Positions 23,318-34,500 of a DNA stretch of 64,000 nt are shown here, one piece after another. The notes under the pieces were generated by a model. That model was not told where the DNA came from, did no database searches, and was given only the letters and a program-made list of their open reading frames with translations. The translations under genes were made by a program, and so were the position numbers. Positions within the stretch are counted from its first letter, which is position 1, and each line of letters begins with the position of its first letter. The stretch lies in assembly GCA_032173965.1 (NCBI GenBank), contig CM063285.1:26323660-26387659 (forward strand), read 5' to 3'. The DNA is from Sitta carolinensis. Taxonomy: Eukaryota; Chordata; Aves; Passeriformes; Sittidae.

Positions 23318-23560
23318 ACAATGGTTCATTGTCAATTCCTTCTGGAAAGTTTCCAGATGTTTCTTTAATTCATTTTGTGGAGTCTCCTGGCTCAATTTTA
23401 AGTCTTGTTTTAATTCCTTCTGGTCCTATATCAATTCTTCTTGGCTATTTTTGTATCTATGAGCATCTCCATTATTTATTGCATATTGATTCAACAGCCA
23501 TATGAACACACAATATGCTTTTCTGCTAACACCAGTTTCAATGCTTCCTGTCCCAAGAAA
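23318..23560 (-). other. Coiled-coil-like coding remnant with one in-frame stop
   Basis: On the minus strand 44 open codons are followed by a TAG at 23426-23428 and then 36 more codons to a TAG at 23315-23317. The second part is rich in Lys, Glu, Gln and Leu with leucines spaced as in heptads, as in a coiled coil. The first part includes a short hydrophobic, Trp-containing segment. This could be a fragment of an endogenous retrovirus protein or of a host pseudogene; the family is not recognised. It is not part of the solo LTR at 24922-25697, which has its own intact target duplication. Confidence 0.3.
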
Positions 23561-23745
23561 CTAAGTATTTTTGATCTAATGGATTGTCTTTCTTAGCTGG
23601 GAAAATTGATTCTGTTGGTGAAATATGTCTTTGATGAAGTTAATATCAAACTAGGAGTGAAAAGAGTTTTGCTACCTAAACAATAAAGTCAGAAAAACCT
23701 AAGTATTTCCTCAATCTAAAGATCACTTTCTTTTTTCTCTTAGTC

Positions 23746-23955
23746 CAGTGCCCAAAGGAAACTCCTTATTTTTGCCTCTTTCCTCCCTCTGAAGCCTCAG
23801 ATCTGCACCGACAGGGACAGCTTGGGGAAAGAGTCATGCTGGCCCCAGAGCAGCCTGCTGATTCCCCAGCTGCTGGCTCTCCAGGGTCTTTCTTCAGACA
23901 CTGGCTGCTGCTCTGGAATCCAGAAAAATGGATTTTAAATATTCCGCCTGTGTGA
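23746..23955 (+). other. Exon-like 69-codon open frame after a splice-acceptor-like tract
   Basis: A strong pyrimidine tract ends TTTTTTCTCTTAG at 23731-23743. From 23746 one frame is open for 69 codons to TGA at 23953-23955. The stretch is GC-richer than its surroundings and rich in Pro, Ser and Gln. It has no ATG at the start. It could be a non-conserved exon, an old LTR or ERV piece, or chance in GC-rich DNA. I do not recognise the peptide. Confidence 0.2.
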
Positions 23956-24916
23956 AGACAGACACAATCTTTGTTTCATGACTGAGACTCTAAATTTAGG
24001 TAGGAACTAGAGAAATTTAACTGCTTTGTTTTGGGCCTCTTTACACCACTACCTTACCTTTTTTACATAATTTTATTGTCCAAGGAGTAAAAATGTCTGT
24101 AGAAGTTTTTTTTTTTTTTCTCACAGCTTGCCTTCATACATATCTTACTCTGAAAAGTTTATTGCTGTTAACAGTTGTCAATGTACTTATTATTTGAATG
24201 GAAATTTACTAGCAGCAAAGTATCACATCCTGGTTTGTTTTTTATCACATTCAGCTGAAGATATTAGTGAAGAAAATCAGTTCATAATCATCTTGGAGAC
24301 AAACGGTATAGAAATTTTGGTGTTCTTGTTGCAGTGTATGCAACTCCATAACTCATAATATCAATGTTTTATTCAGAAAAGTCTGTTTGTAGCAATATGA
24401 ATCAGGAGAAAGTAGTATATCCAAAAGAGATGTATGGGACAGCCTCATATATCCAAAAATATTTTCTTCACAATAACTAAAAAAAAAAAAAAAAAAAAAA
24501 AAGAGGGAAAAATAATTGTCATAATGATAATCACTCAGTTGCAGCTTTTCAAGGAATAACAAAGAATCATCTTTAAAACTCCCAATGTTAAGGACTCCTA
24601 AAACTTCAAATGGTGAGGGTTGTGCTTCTCTTTCGAGCGTCACTTAAAATGCCTGGAGCAGTATAAGCTTTGATTCTGTTTACCAACTTTCGCCACCCTG
24701 ACTTCATTGCCTTTCCTTGACTTGCAGTTGATAGAAGAAGCACATTAAAAATATGAGTAAGTTCATGATTATTTTCTATTACCTTACACTGTAGTGGCAG
24801 ATGAACACCCACAATCAAGGACAGAGTTCCCTAGAATAAACATATTTAAGGTACATAAGAAAACCACCTCTTTTTGAAATTTTGAATAGAAGCATCTTAC
24901 ATAGCTTTTGCTGAAC
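23956..24916. other. AT-rich non-coding stretch
   Basis: It contains T14 at 24106-24119 and A24 at 24479-24502. Two overlapping minus frames near 24353-24818 are not protein-like. The right end is the target site of the next LTR. Confidence 0.5.
24479..24502 (+). repeat. Poly(A) run, 24 bases
   Basis: An uninterrupted A run with no retrocopy body or flanking duplication recognised. Confidence 0.9.
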
Positions 24917-24921
24917 ATTCT

Positions 24922-25697
24922 TGTTTTAGTTTGGAAGACAGGTATCGCTAAGGACAAACAGGACCCTCTCCTGAAATGGAGAATGCAAAACTCCTCTCTC
25001 CGAATTGTTGTAATTTTAGAATTAAGGGGCTCTCAGGCGAAGATGTGAGGATATGGATAACAGTTCTTTACTTGTGTTTAGCAAGGCAAAACAGAACAAC
25101 AATAACTATGAGATGAACAACAGACAGAACCAGGGAAACAGTCCCAGTTTTCTCTGCCACTGGCCCCCTTTCCCCGTTGGTGCAGTTCCCGACACAGGCA
25201 GCTGTGGTGCAGAGTCCCGGGATGCTGGAGATGGATCAGGAGCTCCCCGGCGGTGGCTGGAGCTGCAGCACGAGTCCCGGCAGGCAGGGGGTGCGGGCTG
25301 AGGAGTGGAGAACACTCGGAGCAGGAGCGAAGGAACAGCGAGGGGGGCAGGAACTGCAGCGGCTCCCGGCCAGGCAGACAGGGGCAGGGTCAGGATTGCC
25401 GGGGCACACACGGAGAGACCGTGGTAGGAAAACCCGAACTGCGCTCCAGTGGTGCCTGTGAAAGCAAAAAAAAAATCTCCCCACCCCCCCCGTCCCCCAA
25501 AATCTGGAAACCACAGCCTGTTGTTTTCTTCTCCCAACAAGCACACCCTTCAAAAAAGAAGTGAAGTCTAGGTGTTCCTCCCTTCCCTCCACTTCAGCCA
25601 CTTCTTTTGTCTTTCTTAACTATCCTTAAGTGCCCAGAGATCAGTTACCTGGCAACTTATGGGAAAAATATTCTACAAGAGGACCCAACCCCCAACA
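24922..25697 (-). mobile_element. Solo LTR, minus strand, 5-bp target duplication
   Basis: On the + strand the element begins TGTTTTAG (24922) and ends CCCCCAACA (25697), giving TGTT...AACA termini. An exact duplication ATTCT flanks it (24917-24921 and 25698-25702). Read on the minus strand it starts TGTTGGGGGTTGGGTCC, then has a GC-rich body (about 25180-25500) and a degenerate poly(A) signal (AGTAAA, near 25060-25067). The minus start and body resemble LTRs known from songbirds. Length is 776 bp with no internal sequence, so it is a solo LTR. Overlapping frames of up to 146 codons (minus 25106-25546) are GC-rich by-products. Confidence 0.88.
25478..25498 (-). repeat. C-rich/G-rich tract inside the LTR
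   Basis: The + strand has runs of four, eight and five C separated by single A or GT. The minus strand, which is the sense strand of the LTR, therefore has G runs able to form a G-quadruplex. It lies in the upstream half of the LTR. Confidence 0.7.
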
Positions 25698-25702
25698 ATT
25701 CT

Positions 25703-28610
25703 TTGCAACAAAGAAAATAATTTTTAATCCAAAAAGTTCTGCAGTTAACCTTATGTCATTTGACTTTAGGATCTTATCAACAATGAAAGTTCCTTTTTAT
25801 TCTTTACAGGGGTATGAAAAGGTTAAGTGAAGTACCATCTCTCCAGACTTTCACTCCTGCACTCCTTTCAATAACAAAGCCTTCACATCTCTTTCCTTAT
25901 TTCTACCATGTACTTCATATCTGGTGTCACATACCAGTAGGCAAACTTGATGAGGGAACCCAAGCATGAAAAACTGGGACTTCTAGATTTGTCCTGTGTC
26001 TTGCATTCCCATTCTCCCACAGTGCCCCTGTGCAATCCCATGTCTTGCCATCACCCGACTCAGCTGTCCGCTGCTCTCGTGTGCATCTCTTGTCAACACA
26101 GTCTGTGCTAAAGGAAATACACCTTCATGGGGTTTTTGTCAAAACTATGTAAACTTTTGCAATCAAATCCTTTTATTTCTTATATGTAAACATAGAACAT
26201 CATCTTTTTTCAGCCTATTCTAATAACAATTGCTTTCAGTTATTAGTTACAAGATACATTCTTCTCCAGATCTTAATGCTGTCTAAAGAAATTTATCTGA
26301 ATTTAAATTATTTTATAACATTGTATCAGTTACAATTTTAGTAATCTAACATCTATCTTATATTCCTTAAATTTGATGCTTGGATCACTTGTTGAACATT
26401 TCACATCTTCACACTCAAATAGGAATTTATGTATATAACTCTATAATTCTTGCACCACAGAGTGGAATATTAACAGCAATATTTATTATTTGCATTACGT
26501 TAGTGTCTGCAAGTAAAATTTGGCTGAAGGCCCCATGGCATTAATCAATGTAAAGATAGTTACATCTTGAGCAGTACCTAAACATCACTCCATAAAAACA
26601 TTAATAATTCGTAAGGCCAACTATCAAATTCATTTTGATATCTTCCCCCCTGTATCCATGTATTCCACTATACAGACAGGAAAAATAGGAGAAGAAGAAG
26701 GAATTTTATTTCAGTTTTCATCCAAATGCTTGCAGAATTTAGGCCTTAAAACACAGGTCTTGACATGGAGTCTCCAGGGCAGTTGCAACCTAATTAAGTC
26801 TGAGAAAAGAATTATGATCCTAAAATAGTTTTCATTTTTGGTAAGTTTCATTGAAGGCTACATTTGTGAAGATGACGTATTCTTTTTTTTTTTTGCTTTA
26901 TTTTCAGTACTGCATTTATTTATTTGGGCATCATCTGAAAGAAACTAGTTGTGAAATGAGCATGGTTTTCTTTCTTTCTCCCTGGAAGATCTTGCATTTC
27001 CTGTTTCTTTCCTCATCATGAAGATTTCATGCCATGTGTAACAGAATATATCTGTGAAGCTGCATAAGACAGCAAGAAACCTCAATTTCTCCTCTGTTTT
27101 CTTGAACATAGTTTCAGAATTTGCCCTTTTTCTGACCTGTATATGCTTAACTCTTATCATTCTTTCTTAAATTTAAAGTGAGCATTTTTTTCTTTTTTTT
27201 CATTCTTCAGAGTGATGTTGCATCACCAGTTGTGAAGTGATTTGGTGATTTAGTATGATGAAAAATTAAAAAAAAATAACCCAGTGCATAATGTTAATAA
27301 AGTTATTTCTTAAATCTCTGGATTTGGCTTATTACTTGAGAGGCATAAACAGTGCTTTCACTTTTTTTTCCTCTCTCTGAATAGTTATGCTGAGTATTAG
27401 TCATCTTTATAATATGGTCTTATCTATAAGTGCCTCTAAATACCTCCATTTTAAACTATCTTAAATAATGCAGCTTCATAATTTTTGGAAAATAATTCTT
27501 GTTTGATTCAAAAATACAGAAAAGAGACTGATGTCAGATAATCTTCATGTAAAGAACTAAAAAAAACCATATGTGACAGGTCTTCATATGCAATGCATTC
27601 ACAAGAAAATTATGTTTGTCCACTAGCCTCCATACACTTACAGTACCAGCCTCCTTGCTCAACCTTACAAAATTGTCATCCACCCTCTCTGAAATATTAT
27701 GTACAGTGAGCAAAAGTTCAATAAACTTTCAGATGTGAAAGAGTTTGAAGAAGTTGGGTGACAAATAGAAGTATCAGAAGGTAGAATAAATATTGTTACA
27801 TGTCACCAGCCTAACAAGTGAATGTATAGCAAGAAATTCATGACAGCAACTCCAGAAGAAAGAATTTGTTGCCCCAGCTGGAAATAAATCATTCAACAAT
27901 ATGAAGAAATCAGAAAAATAAAAATCAGGAAGCTGGAGTCAGCAGAACCCAATTTAGATATATAAATTATATTATAGATAGAGTGGACATCCTAAAAAAC
28001 AGGGGTCCCAAAACCTACTGACAGCAAGAAACAATGACTACTGTGGCTTTTGCTGACAAGTTCTTTGCCACAATTGCTTGCCATGTATTTTTCCATACCA
28101 GCAAATGAAAAGTTAGTTTGAAAACTCATGCGGTAAAAGTGCATGTATAGCTATTAAAATGGTGACAGCATCAATAGTTTACATTTGTTCTTGCTTCAGG
28201 GGAATTGAGGAAGACACAAGAACAGAACCACACCACTCAGGGACAGGTTATCTCCAGTCCACTCACAAAGCTGGATGTGCACAGTGGGTAACTGCAATCG
28301 CTATTCTGCAGTTTCTAATCTGAAATTAGACCACTGAAATTCAGACCACAGCTTCTCAGGGGACAAGGTCCCTGCCACTGCACACCAGCTCAAAGAGGGG
28401 AACCTTGCTGCAGCCAGTACCACTGCTCCAGATCCAGTCCCATGTGATGGCCTGGCCCAAATGGCTCTGTTCTGGGCCCAAACTTTTACATTTTGGTGGA
28501 GACATTCTTGTGTTCTCCACCTTTCCTTGTCTAATAGAGATGATAGTCACTCATTTTACTTTTGTTACAAAAAGTTGAATATTACCATCAGTAATGTAAT
28601 AAAATTAATC
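25703..28610. other. AT-rich non-coding stretch
   Basis: No gene or repeat family recognised. A somewhat GC-richer patch at 28340-28490 has no recognisable family or frame. Confidence 0.5.
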
Positions 28611-28634
28611 TTTTTTTTTTTTTTTTTTTTTTTT
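28611..28634 (+). repeat. Poly(T) run, 24 bases
   Basis: Uninterrupted T run, followed by GGTTGGTTTT. Simple homopolymer. Confidence 0.9.
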
Positions 28635-31268
28635 GGTTGGTTTTAGGTCTTTATAAACCCACTCAGTTAAAAGCAGGCAGATGTAGTCAATACCTCATAT
28701 ATTTGCGCAGTGTTTTCAGGTAGGATTCAACCCATGGCAATCTCGTGTTATGCATTCATTCTCTTCATTCAGAGATTTCTAGGTTATTTTACATTATTGC
28801 CAATATAGCTGTGAACAAAATAAGGTGATTTTTATAAGCAATAATTTTTTATATGCAATTAATTTATTTGGATTTCTGTGTATGCTCATGCATGTGTGGA
28901 TGTATTTAACTTGTTCCATGATTACATGATACAGAGGTCTTCTTATGGATTTCAATTCCAATGTAAAATTTTAGTAGTTATGACCCTTTCACTTCTTCGG
29001 TGTGTACTCCCTTATATCAAAGTGGCTCTGTAATTCCTAATAAGTGTAATCAAGCTGTAGTTAAAAAAAAGCTTTAGTAAAGAGGCATCTATATGATTCT
29101 AAGTAATTCGAACAAACTCAACCAGGTAATCTGATAATACAAATACACAAAAAGCATATATTTATATTTTACATGATAAATAAACCTATTGTGTATCACA
29201 AATCTTCCTGTGAGTTAATGATAGAAGTAACAAATAGATTTCCCTCTTCATGGGGTTTCAGTGGAACTGCTCTCATGAGGAAGGAGAGGTAGTTGAAGAC
29301 TCTACAGTGATAGGTATGTAACCATGCTACAACTCTAGGTCAGATTCCTCATATAAGTTTAAGCTTCACTGAAATCTTGGGGAATATGTCAGTTTATATT
29401 TACTGTTGAATTTTTCTCCTGCTCATATTATGAGATTACCCTTAAGTAACTTGTATTTGACTTTTTATGCAAGTTTATAATTAGGTCAAGTTCGGAATAA
29501 ACTGTGTGTAATTCTCCCTGAAGGTGCAGAACTGTTGCCTGTAGCAGCTGATAAACGGATATTTTTAAAATACATTTTATCTAGCCTAGTAGTATGTACA
29601 GGTATATAAATTAATCTGATTTGATTTCAAATCCGTACAAGTTTCTTAGGTTCAAAGAGTTAACTGAAGCACAGAAGTTACCAGATTCATAATAATTTAA
29701 ATAATTATGAGGAAAAGCACAAAAATAGTAAAGCAAAGAAAGATGGAGACTATATAAAACATACAATTAAATTGACAAGGAAGTAGTAAGAAAGAGATCA
29801 AAACCAAAATTGTTTTCTTTATTTGAAATTTGTTTTGATTTTCTAAAATTGTGTTCTTTTCAGGATCACTTGAGAACAAAATGTTATCCATGTTAGTACT
29901 TCTTTGTGCTGTTTTGATGTTACAGACATTCTGAAGGTTTTATCGATGAAAATTGTTTTCTGCGACATAGTGGTGGATGTTAGCATGATAGCAGCTTATT
30001 TCTTCCTGGGCCATAGGTATTGTGGGGGAGGAAGGAAAGTTGTCTTTTATAATTCTGCTCATCCATTTTCAATATTCCAGTTAAAAGTCTGTGTTGGGAT
30101 CCAAAAATTCAGTCAAATTTTGAAATATTGACAAATAGTCACATATGGTTTTTTTTCCTAACTCCAGGGAAATGGGTGTTCACATTCATTCTACTAGCAA
30201 TTATGATTTAAAAGCTTGAATGAAATGTAAAATTGAATGTTCTTTATGTTATGACTAATGTTTGTATTTCCTTCTGCTCAGACAATTGCATTCTCGGATG
30301 CTGCTCAAATACTACTCTGGTACTGCATTTTCAGTCTTGCATTTCTCTATTTGGATTTGTTCCCACAAGTTTCCCAGAATTTCTCATTACTCTGGCTTCT
30401 GAAAGTCAAGCAGTTTACATTCTTGCATGTCTCAGGCCCCTCAGCACTAGCACTCTTGTAAACAAAACACTCCCAGCTCTTCTACTTTTCCTTTTGGCTT
30501 TCTAATGTCACCTTGATAGCTTTGGCTGCTTCATGCTTTCCTTTTTGTCACCTCAGATGTTTTGGTTATTCTGTTAAAAACCTTGACTTCCTCATATACT
30601 CTTGGTTTAAAGATCTGGTTTAGCTTGCAAGCATGAATACTTTCTTCTCAGTTTGTGTTTAATGTCACCATTTATCACAACAGTTTACTTCCTTTTCTTG
30701 AATCAGCTATTCCCATTTTAGTCATGAAGCAATGGTTCCTGGTAACTAACCAAGTAAAGGTCTAATATTTTAAAAAGCAATTCCACCAGACTTCTCCTTA
30801 ACCAGAGATGAAGTCTGCATCTAGAAGTACATGAATTTGGAGGGAGGAAAGAACTAAAGCAGGTGTCTGTTATATATTCTTTTAATGAAATTATGAGGCC
30901 TTATGTTTCCTTCCAGGAAGAAAACAAGTCAGGTTAGAAATTTGCCTCATACACACTGCCACTGTATACTTTGGCTTCTGAAGGAGGTAACACAGAATAA
31001 TTCTTATATAGAGACAAGATGTTAAACTGTATTCACTCAGTGTAGTTACTGTATTCAGTACAAACCGATCCCATATCTTAAGTAAAGAAAGAATCCGACT
31101 CTTCCACATTCATAATCACTGGGATAATAAATGCCATTTCATACTTTGACAGCTTGATGAGGCTAGCCTTGAGGACTTTGTTTGTTGATTTCATTGCCTC
31201 CACAGCTGAAACTATTCATTACTGTGTTTGGAAGATCAAAACGATATTTTTCAACAAATAGACCCTTC

Positions 31269-31271
<3 letters not shown>
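28635..31271. other. AT-rich non-coding stretch
   Basis: Only short chance frames on both strands. No family recognised. Confidence 0.5.

Positions 31272-31312
<41 letters not shown>
31272..31312 (+). repeat. Poly(A) run, 41 bases
   Basis: A very long pure A run. No AATAAA or recognisable gene body lies just upstream and no flanking duplication was found, so there is no support for a retrocopy tail. Confidence 0.92.
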
Positions 31313-31314
<2 letters not shown>

Positions 31315-31459
31315 ATGTTCAAATCTGGCTTCAAGGCTTGCATTTCATTTGAACTCTCAGAAACCTCGAATTTCATCTCTCTTGACTACTGAAAATGAAT
31401 TTTCTTTTTAGCAGTATATGAGATCTACCAAAAGGAATAAGTGACATGAGTTAAAAAAC

Positions 31460-31477
31460 CCCAAACAAACAAACAAC

Positions 31478-31506
<29 letters not shown>
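31460..31506 (+). repeat. (CAAA)n followed by poly(A), 29 bases
   Basis: CAAACAAACAAACAAC leads into a pure A run at 31478-31506. Two long A tracts within 240 bp suggest local slippage. Confidence 0.9.
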
Positions 31507-31508
<2 letters not shown>

Positions 31509-34500
31509 GAGGGAGAAAAACACTCAAACTAAAATCCTTACCAGAGGAAATGCCTTTGCTTTTTTTCCCAGTGTCTACTGATTTCCTACTATTTGTTCAT
31601 ATTGCAAGGTCTAAACCAATACAGTGGATAAAGAAAACAAAGAACCAAAATTAAATACTCTATTTACTACAACACAAATTCAGGAACTTGAAAAAACAGC
31701 AAAATATTGATCTCTCAGAACAGCCATTTTAGCTTCAGAAATGTAATCATCTCTTGCTTTTGATTAAAAAGCAAGTTAAATTTTTTTAATAAAATAATTT
31801 TTTGGAGCATACTGCTAATTACAAGAATCTAGGCACTTATATGAGGCTGACAAGTTGTGACAAGGGAATTAAGATTTCTTTAAAAACTTAGAGTTCAAAT
31901 GCTTTATTGACACATATGATGTCTTTACAAAAAAAGATATTTGAAAATGCATTTAAATACAGTACATAGGAATGGTAAAGGTGGATAAAATTAGGTGAAC
32001 ATCCTATATATTTTTGTATTAAATTTAGGAAAAAAGTTTTAGAAGAAAAAAGAGCATAAGATAAGTACTTTCTTCAGCCATATACTTGCAAAATATCATT
32101 TAATTCTCAAGGTTAAAGACAGGCTCTTTTCAGTGACAAGGTACAGCACTGAGATTTCAGTAAACTATTTTCAAGCTGTTTCTAGTGTTAGCTATCAAAT
32201 TCTTTAAACAATCAAGAACATTGTCTTGCAGGTTTTGCAAAGAAACAAATGCAATATATGCAGGAAAACAAGAGAAGGCTTTCTTTTAGGCTTAGGCATC
32301 ATTACTGTGTGATATTTTATACTGAACAGACAAATGCTAGACTTCTCCCATTCAACGTACATGTGTTAAGCTAAACAATCATAATGCCTATGCTCTCTAA
32401 AAATCCTTACTTTTGCTTTCCACAGCAGGCCAAAATTTTCAAAATAAATAAGTATCATACACCTGGGTCCTGTATTTATCTTTTATTATTACAATTAAAA
32501 ATATGCCAAAACGACATCACTGCAATATTGTTTGGGGAATAAGAGCATCACATACTGATTTAAAAATAAGGTTTATTGCTTAGTTTTATCAAAAGAGAAA
32601 CCACCCATACTTTTATTGACATGACAATAATCTAGATGTTGAGGCAGCCACAGAAATCAGGGAAGGGTAGAATTTAGTTCAAGGAGTGTTAATGTGCCAA
32701 GGTTTCAAAGAAAAAAATGAGGCAGCAGTAGAGATGGGCTTTTCTTTTAGTCTTGAAGATAAATCAGGAAAGCAGTAGAGCTCCTAAGAAACTAAAATAA
32801 ATTCTAGAGTTCCATTTGTAACCATTATCTTTGTATCAAAGAAAATCTTGGAAGTTGTCACTCACTCTTTGTTTTCCTACTACTTCTGCTACTTTATGAT
32901 GGACAAATGCTAATGCAAAGGTAGAAAATAGCTATATTTTTTTATTAATTATAATTAATTGCACAGAAGATATTTAATTTCAATGGGTTTTTTTTGCTTC
33001 TTTTTAATATAGGTTTAGATAATGGAACTCACACAACAGAAGAACATTTTCTAAAAGTATTAATGAATTTTGAGTAACACTGAGAGTGAGAGTCAGTGGA
33101 AATACCAGAGTGACAAGAAATAATTGAATGTCTTCAGAGATGTTAAACTGTGTGCAGAGCACATCTAAAGCACCCATATAAACCTATACATATAACACAA
33201 TTCCATAAGAAAAAAGGAATACTACCCCTCTTATGTTGTTAGACATAAAATTAAACCTTATTCTCTCTGTAAAACATAGCCTCTATATAAAAAGAAAAAA
33301 AAATCAATAAACTGAATGAAAATGAAGCCTCAACCATAAAGCAGTCTCATGGCTTTGGCTAAACAGTAGCAGGAATGAATTTAACATGGAATCTGATCAC
33401 AAAGCCTTCCATAAATAGTCACTTCCTAACTCTGTATGTTTAACAGAGTCAGAGGGGATAAAGAATGGGCTAATAAATAAATCCATGGAAGAACTAGTAG
33501 TTTTGAACAAGCCATAGTAATGCTTGCTCAATGTTAAAGGCAAATCTAACAAACCAAGGCTCTTTAAAATGAAACTATATAGAAGAAGCCTGGCAACAGC
33601 TGGCCCATATCAACAGCTGGTATTAGTTAATGTGCCTGTTCTACATTACTCAAGCTGAAACTGGCTGACATTAAATTCACTGATGAGTTGGCTCTAAGGC
33701 TGGCCTAACCTCTTGATTTCTGAATGCCCAAGCCAAGGGCTTGACTGGATACTGTGAAACTACCTGTTCAGCCAGGAAAATTCTTATTCAGTTCCTATAC
33801 CTGGGACCTCAGAGGCTGTTTGGAAATATTCTTTCTATCCTGAAATGCAGAAATCTCAGAAGATTGATGTTTTTTGGACAAGGACTATATATATCATTTA
33901 TGGCTGCCTTTTTAATATTTTACTTTTATGCCCAATACTCCAGAGGAATCTGCCATCTGTAAGTTTTCTCTAGTGCCTTACAGACACTGTTATTGTCTAC
34001 CTTTAAGTATTTTTTTAATCTAATCCTCAAAGTGTGTTGTTGTTGAAGAAGGCAGAAAATTGATATTGTTTGTCCGTCCTTTAAAAAAATCATTATTCTG
34101 ATAGTCTTTATCACAAATTAGAAATCTCACTCTGAAGTTTACTAATAATTTTTTTTAAAAAATGTATCTAGCAACAGATTTATTTGTTAATTTTTTTCTC
34201 AGCATCCCTGGGGCTGTAGGTAAGTTCATGAACTGATCCAGTCAAAATCAATTGCACATCTGAAATATAAGACAATGTACAGTAAGAATGAGAATGCATA
34301 AAAATATTGAAATATGCATATATTTTCCACAACATATTTGATATCTTTATAAACTTTGATTTACATGAGCATTTTTAGTTATTTGATTTATTATTTACAG
34401 GAGAGACGAGCCAGATTAAGGGATGTATTTGAAGTATCTTGTCAGTGAAAGCTTCAAGCTTGTGGATAAGAATGAAAAACTTCTTATTGTCTGTTGAGTT

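Noticed and set aside
25106..25601. Minus frames of 146 and 121 codons
   Set aside because: They overlap each other and + strand frames inside the GC-rich body of the solo LTR. Frames open on both strands indicate low stop density, not coding.
31272..31312. Poly(A) run as a retrocopy tail
   Set aside because: No AATAAA or gene-like body upstream and no flanking target duplication was found.
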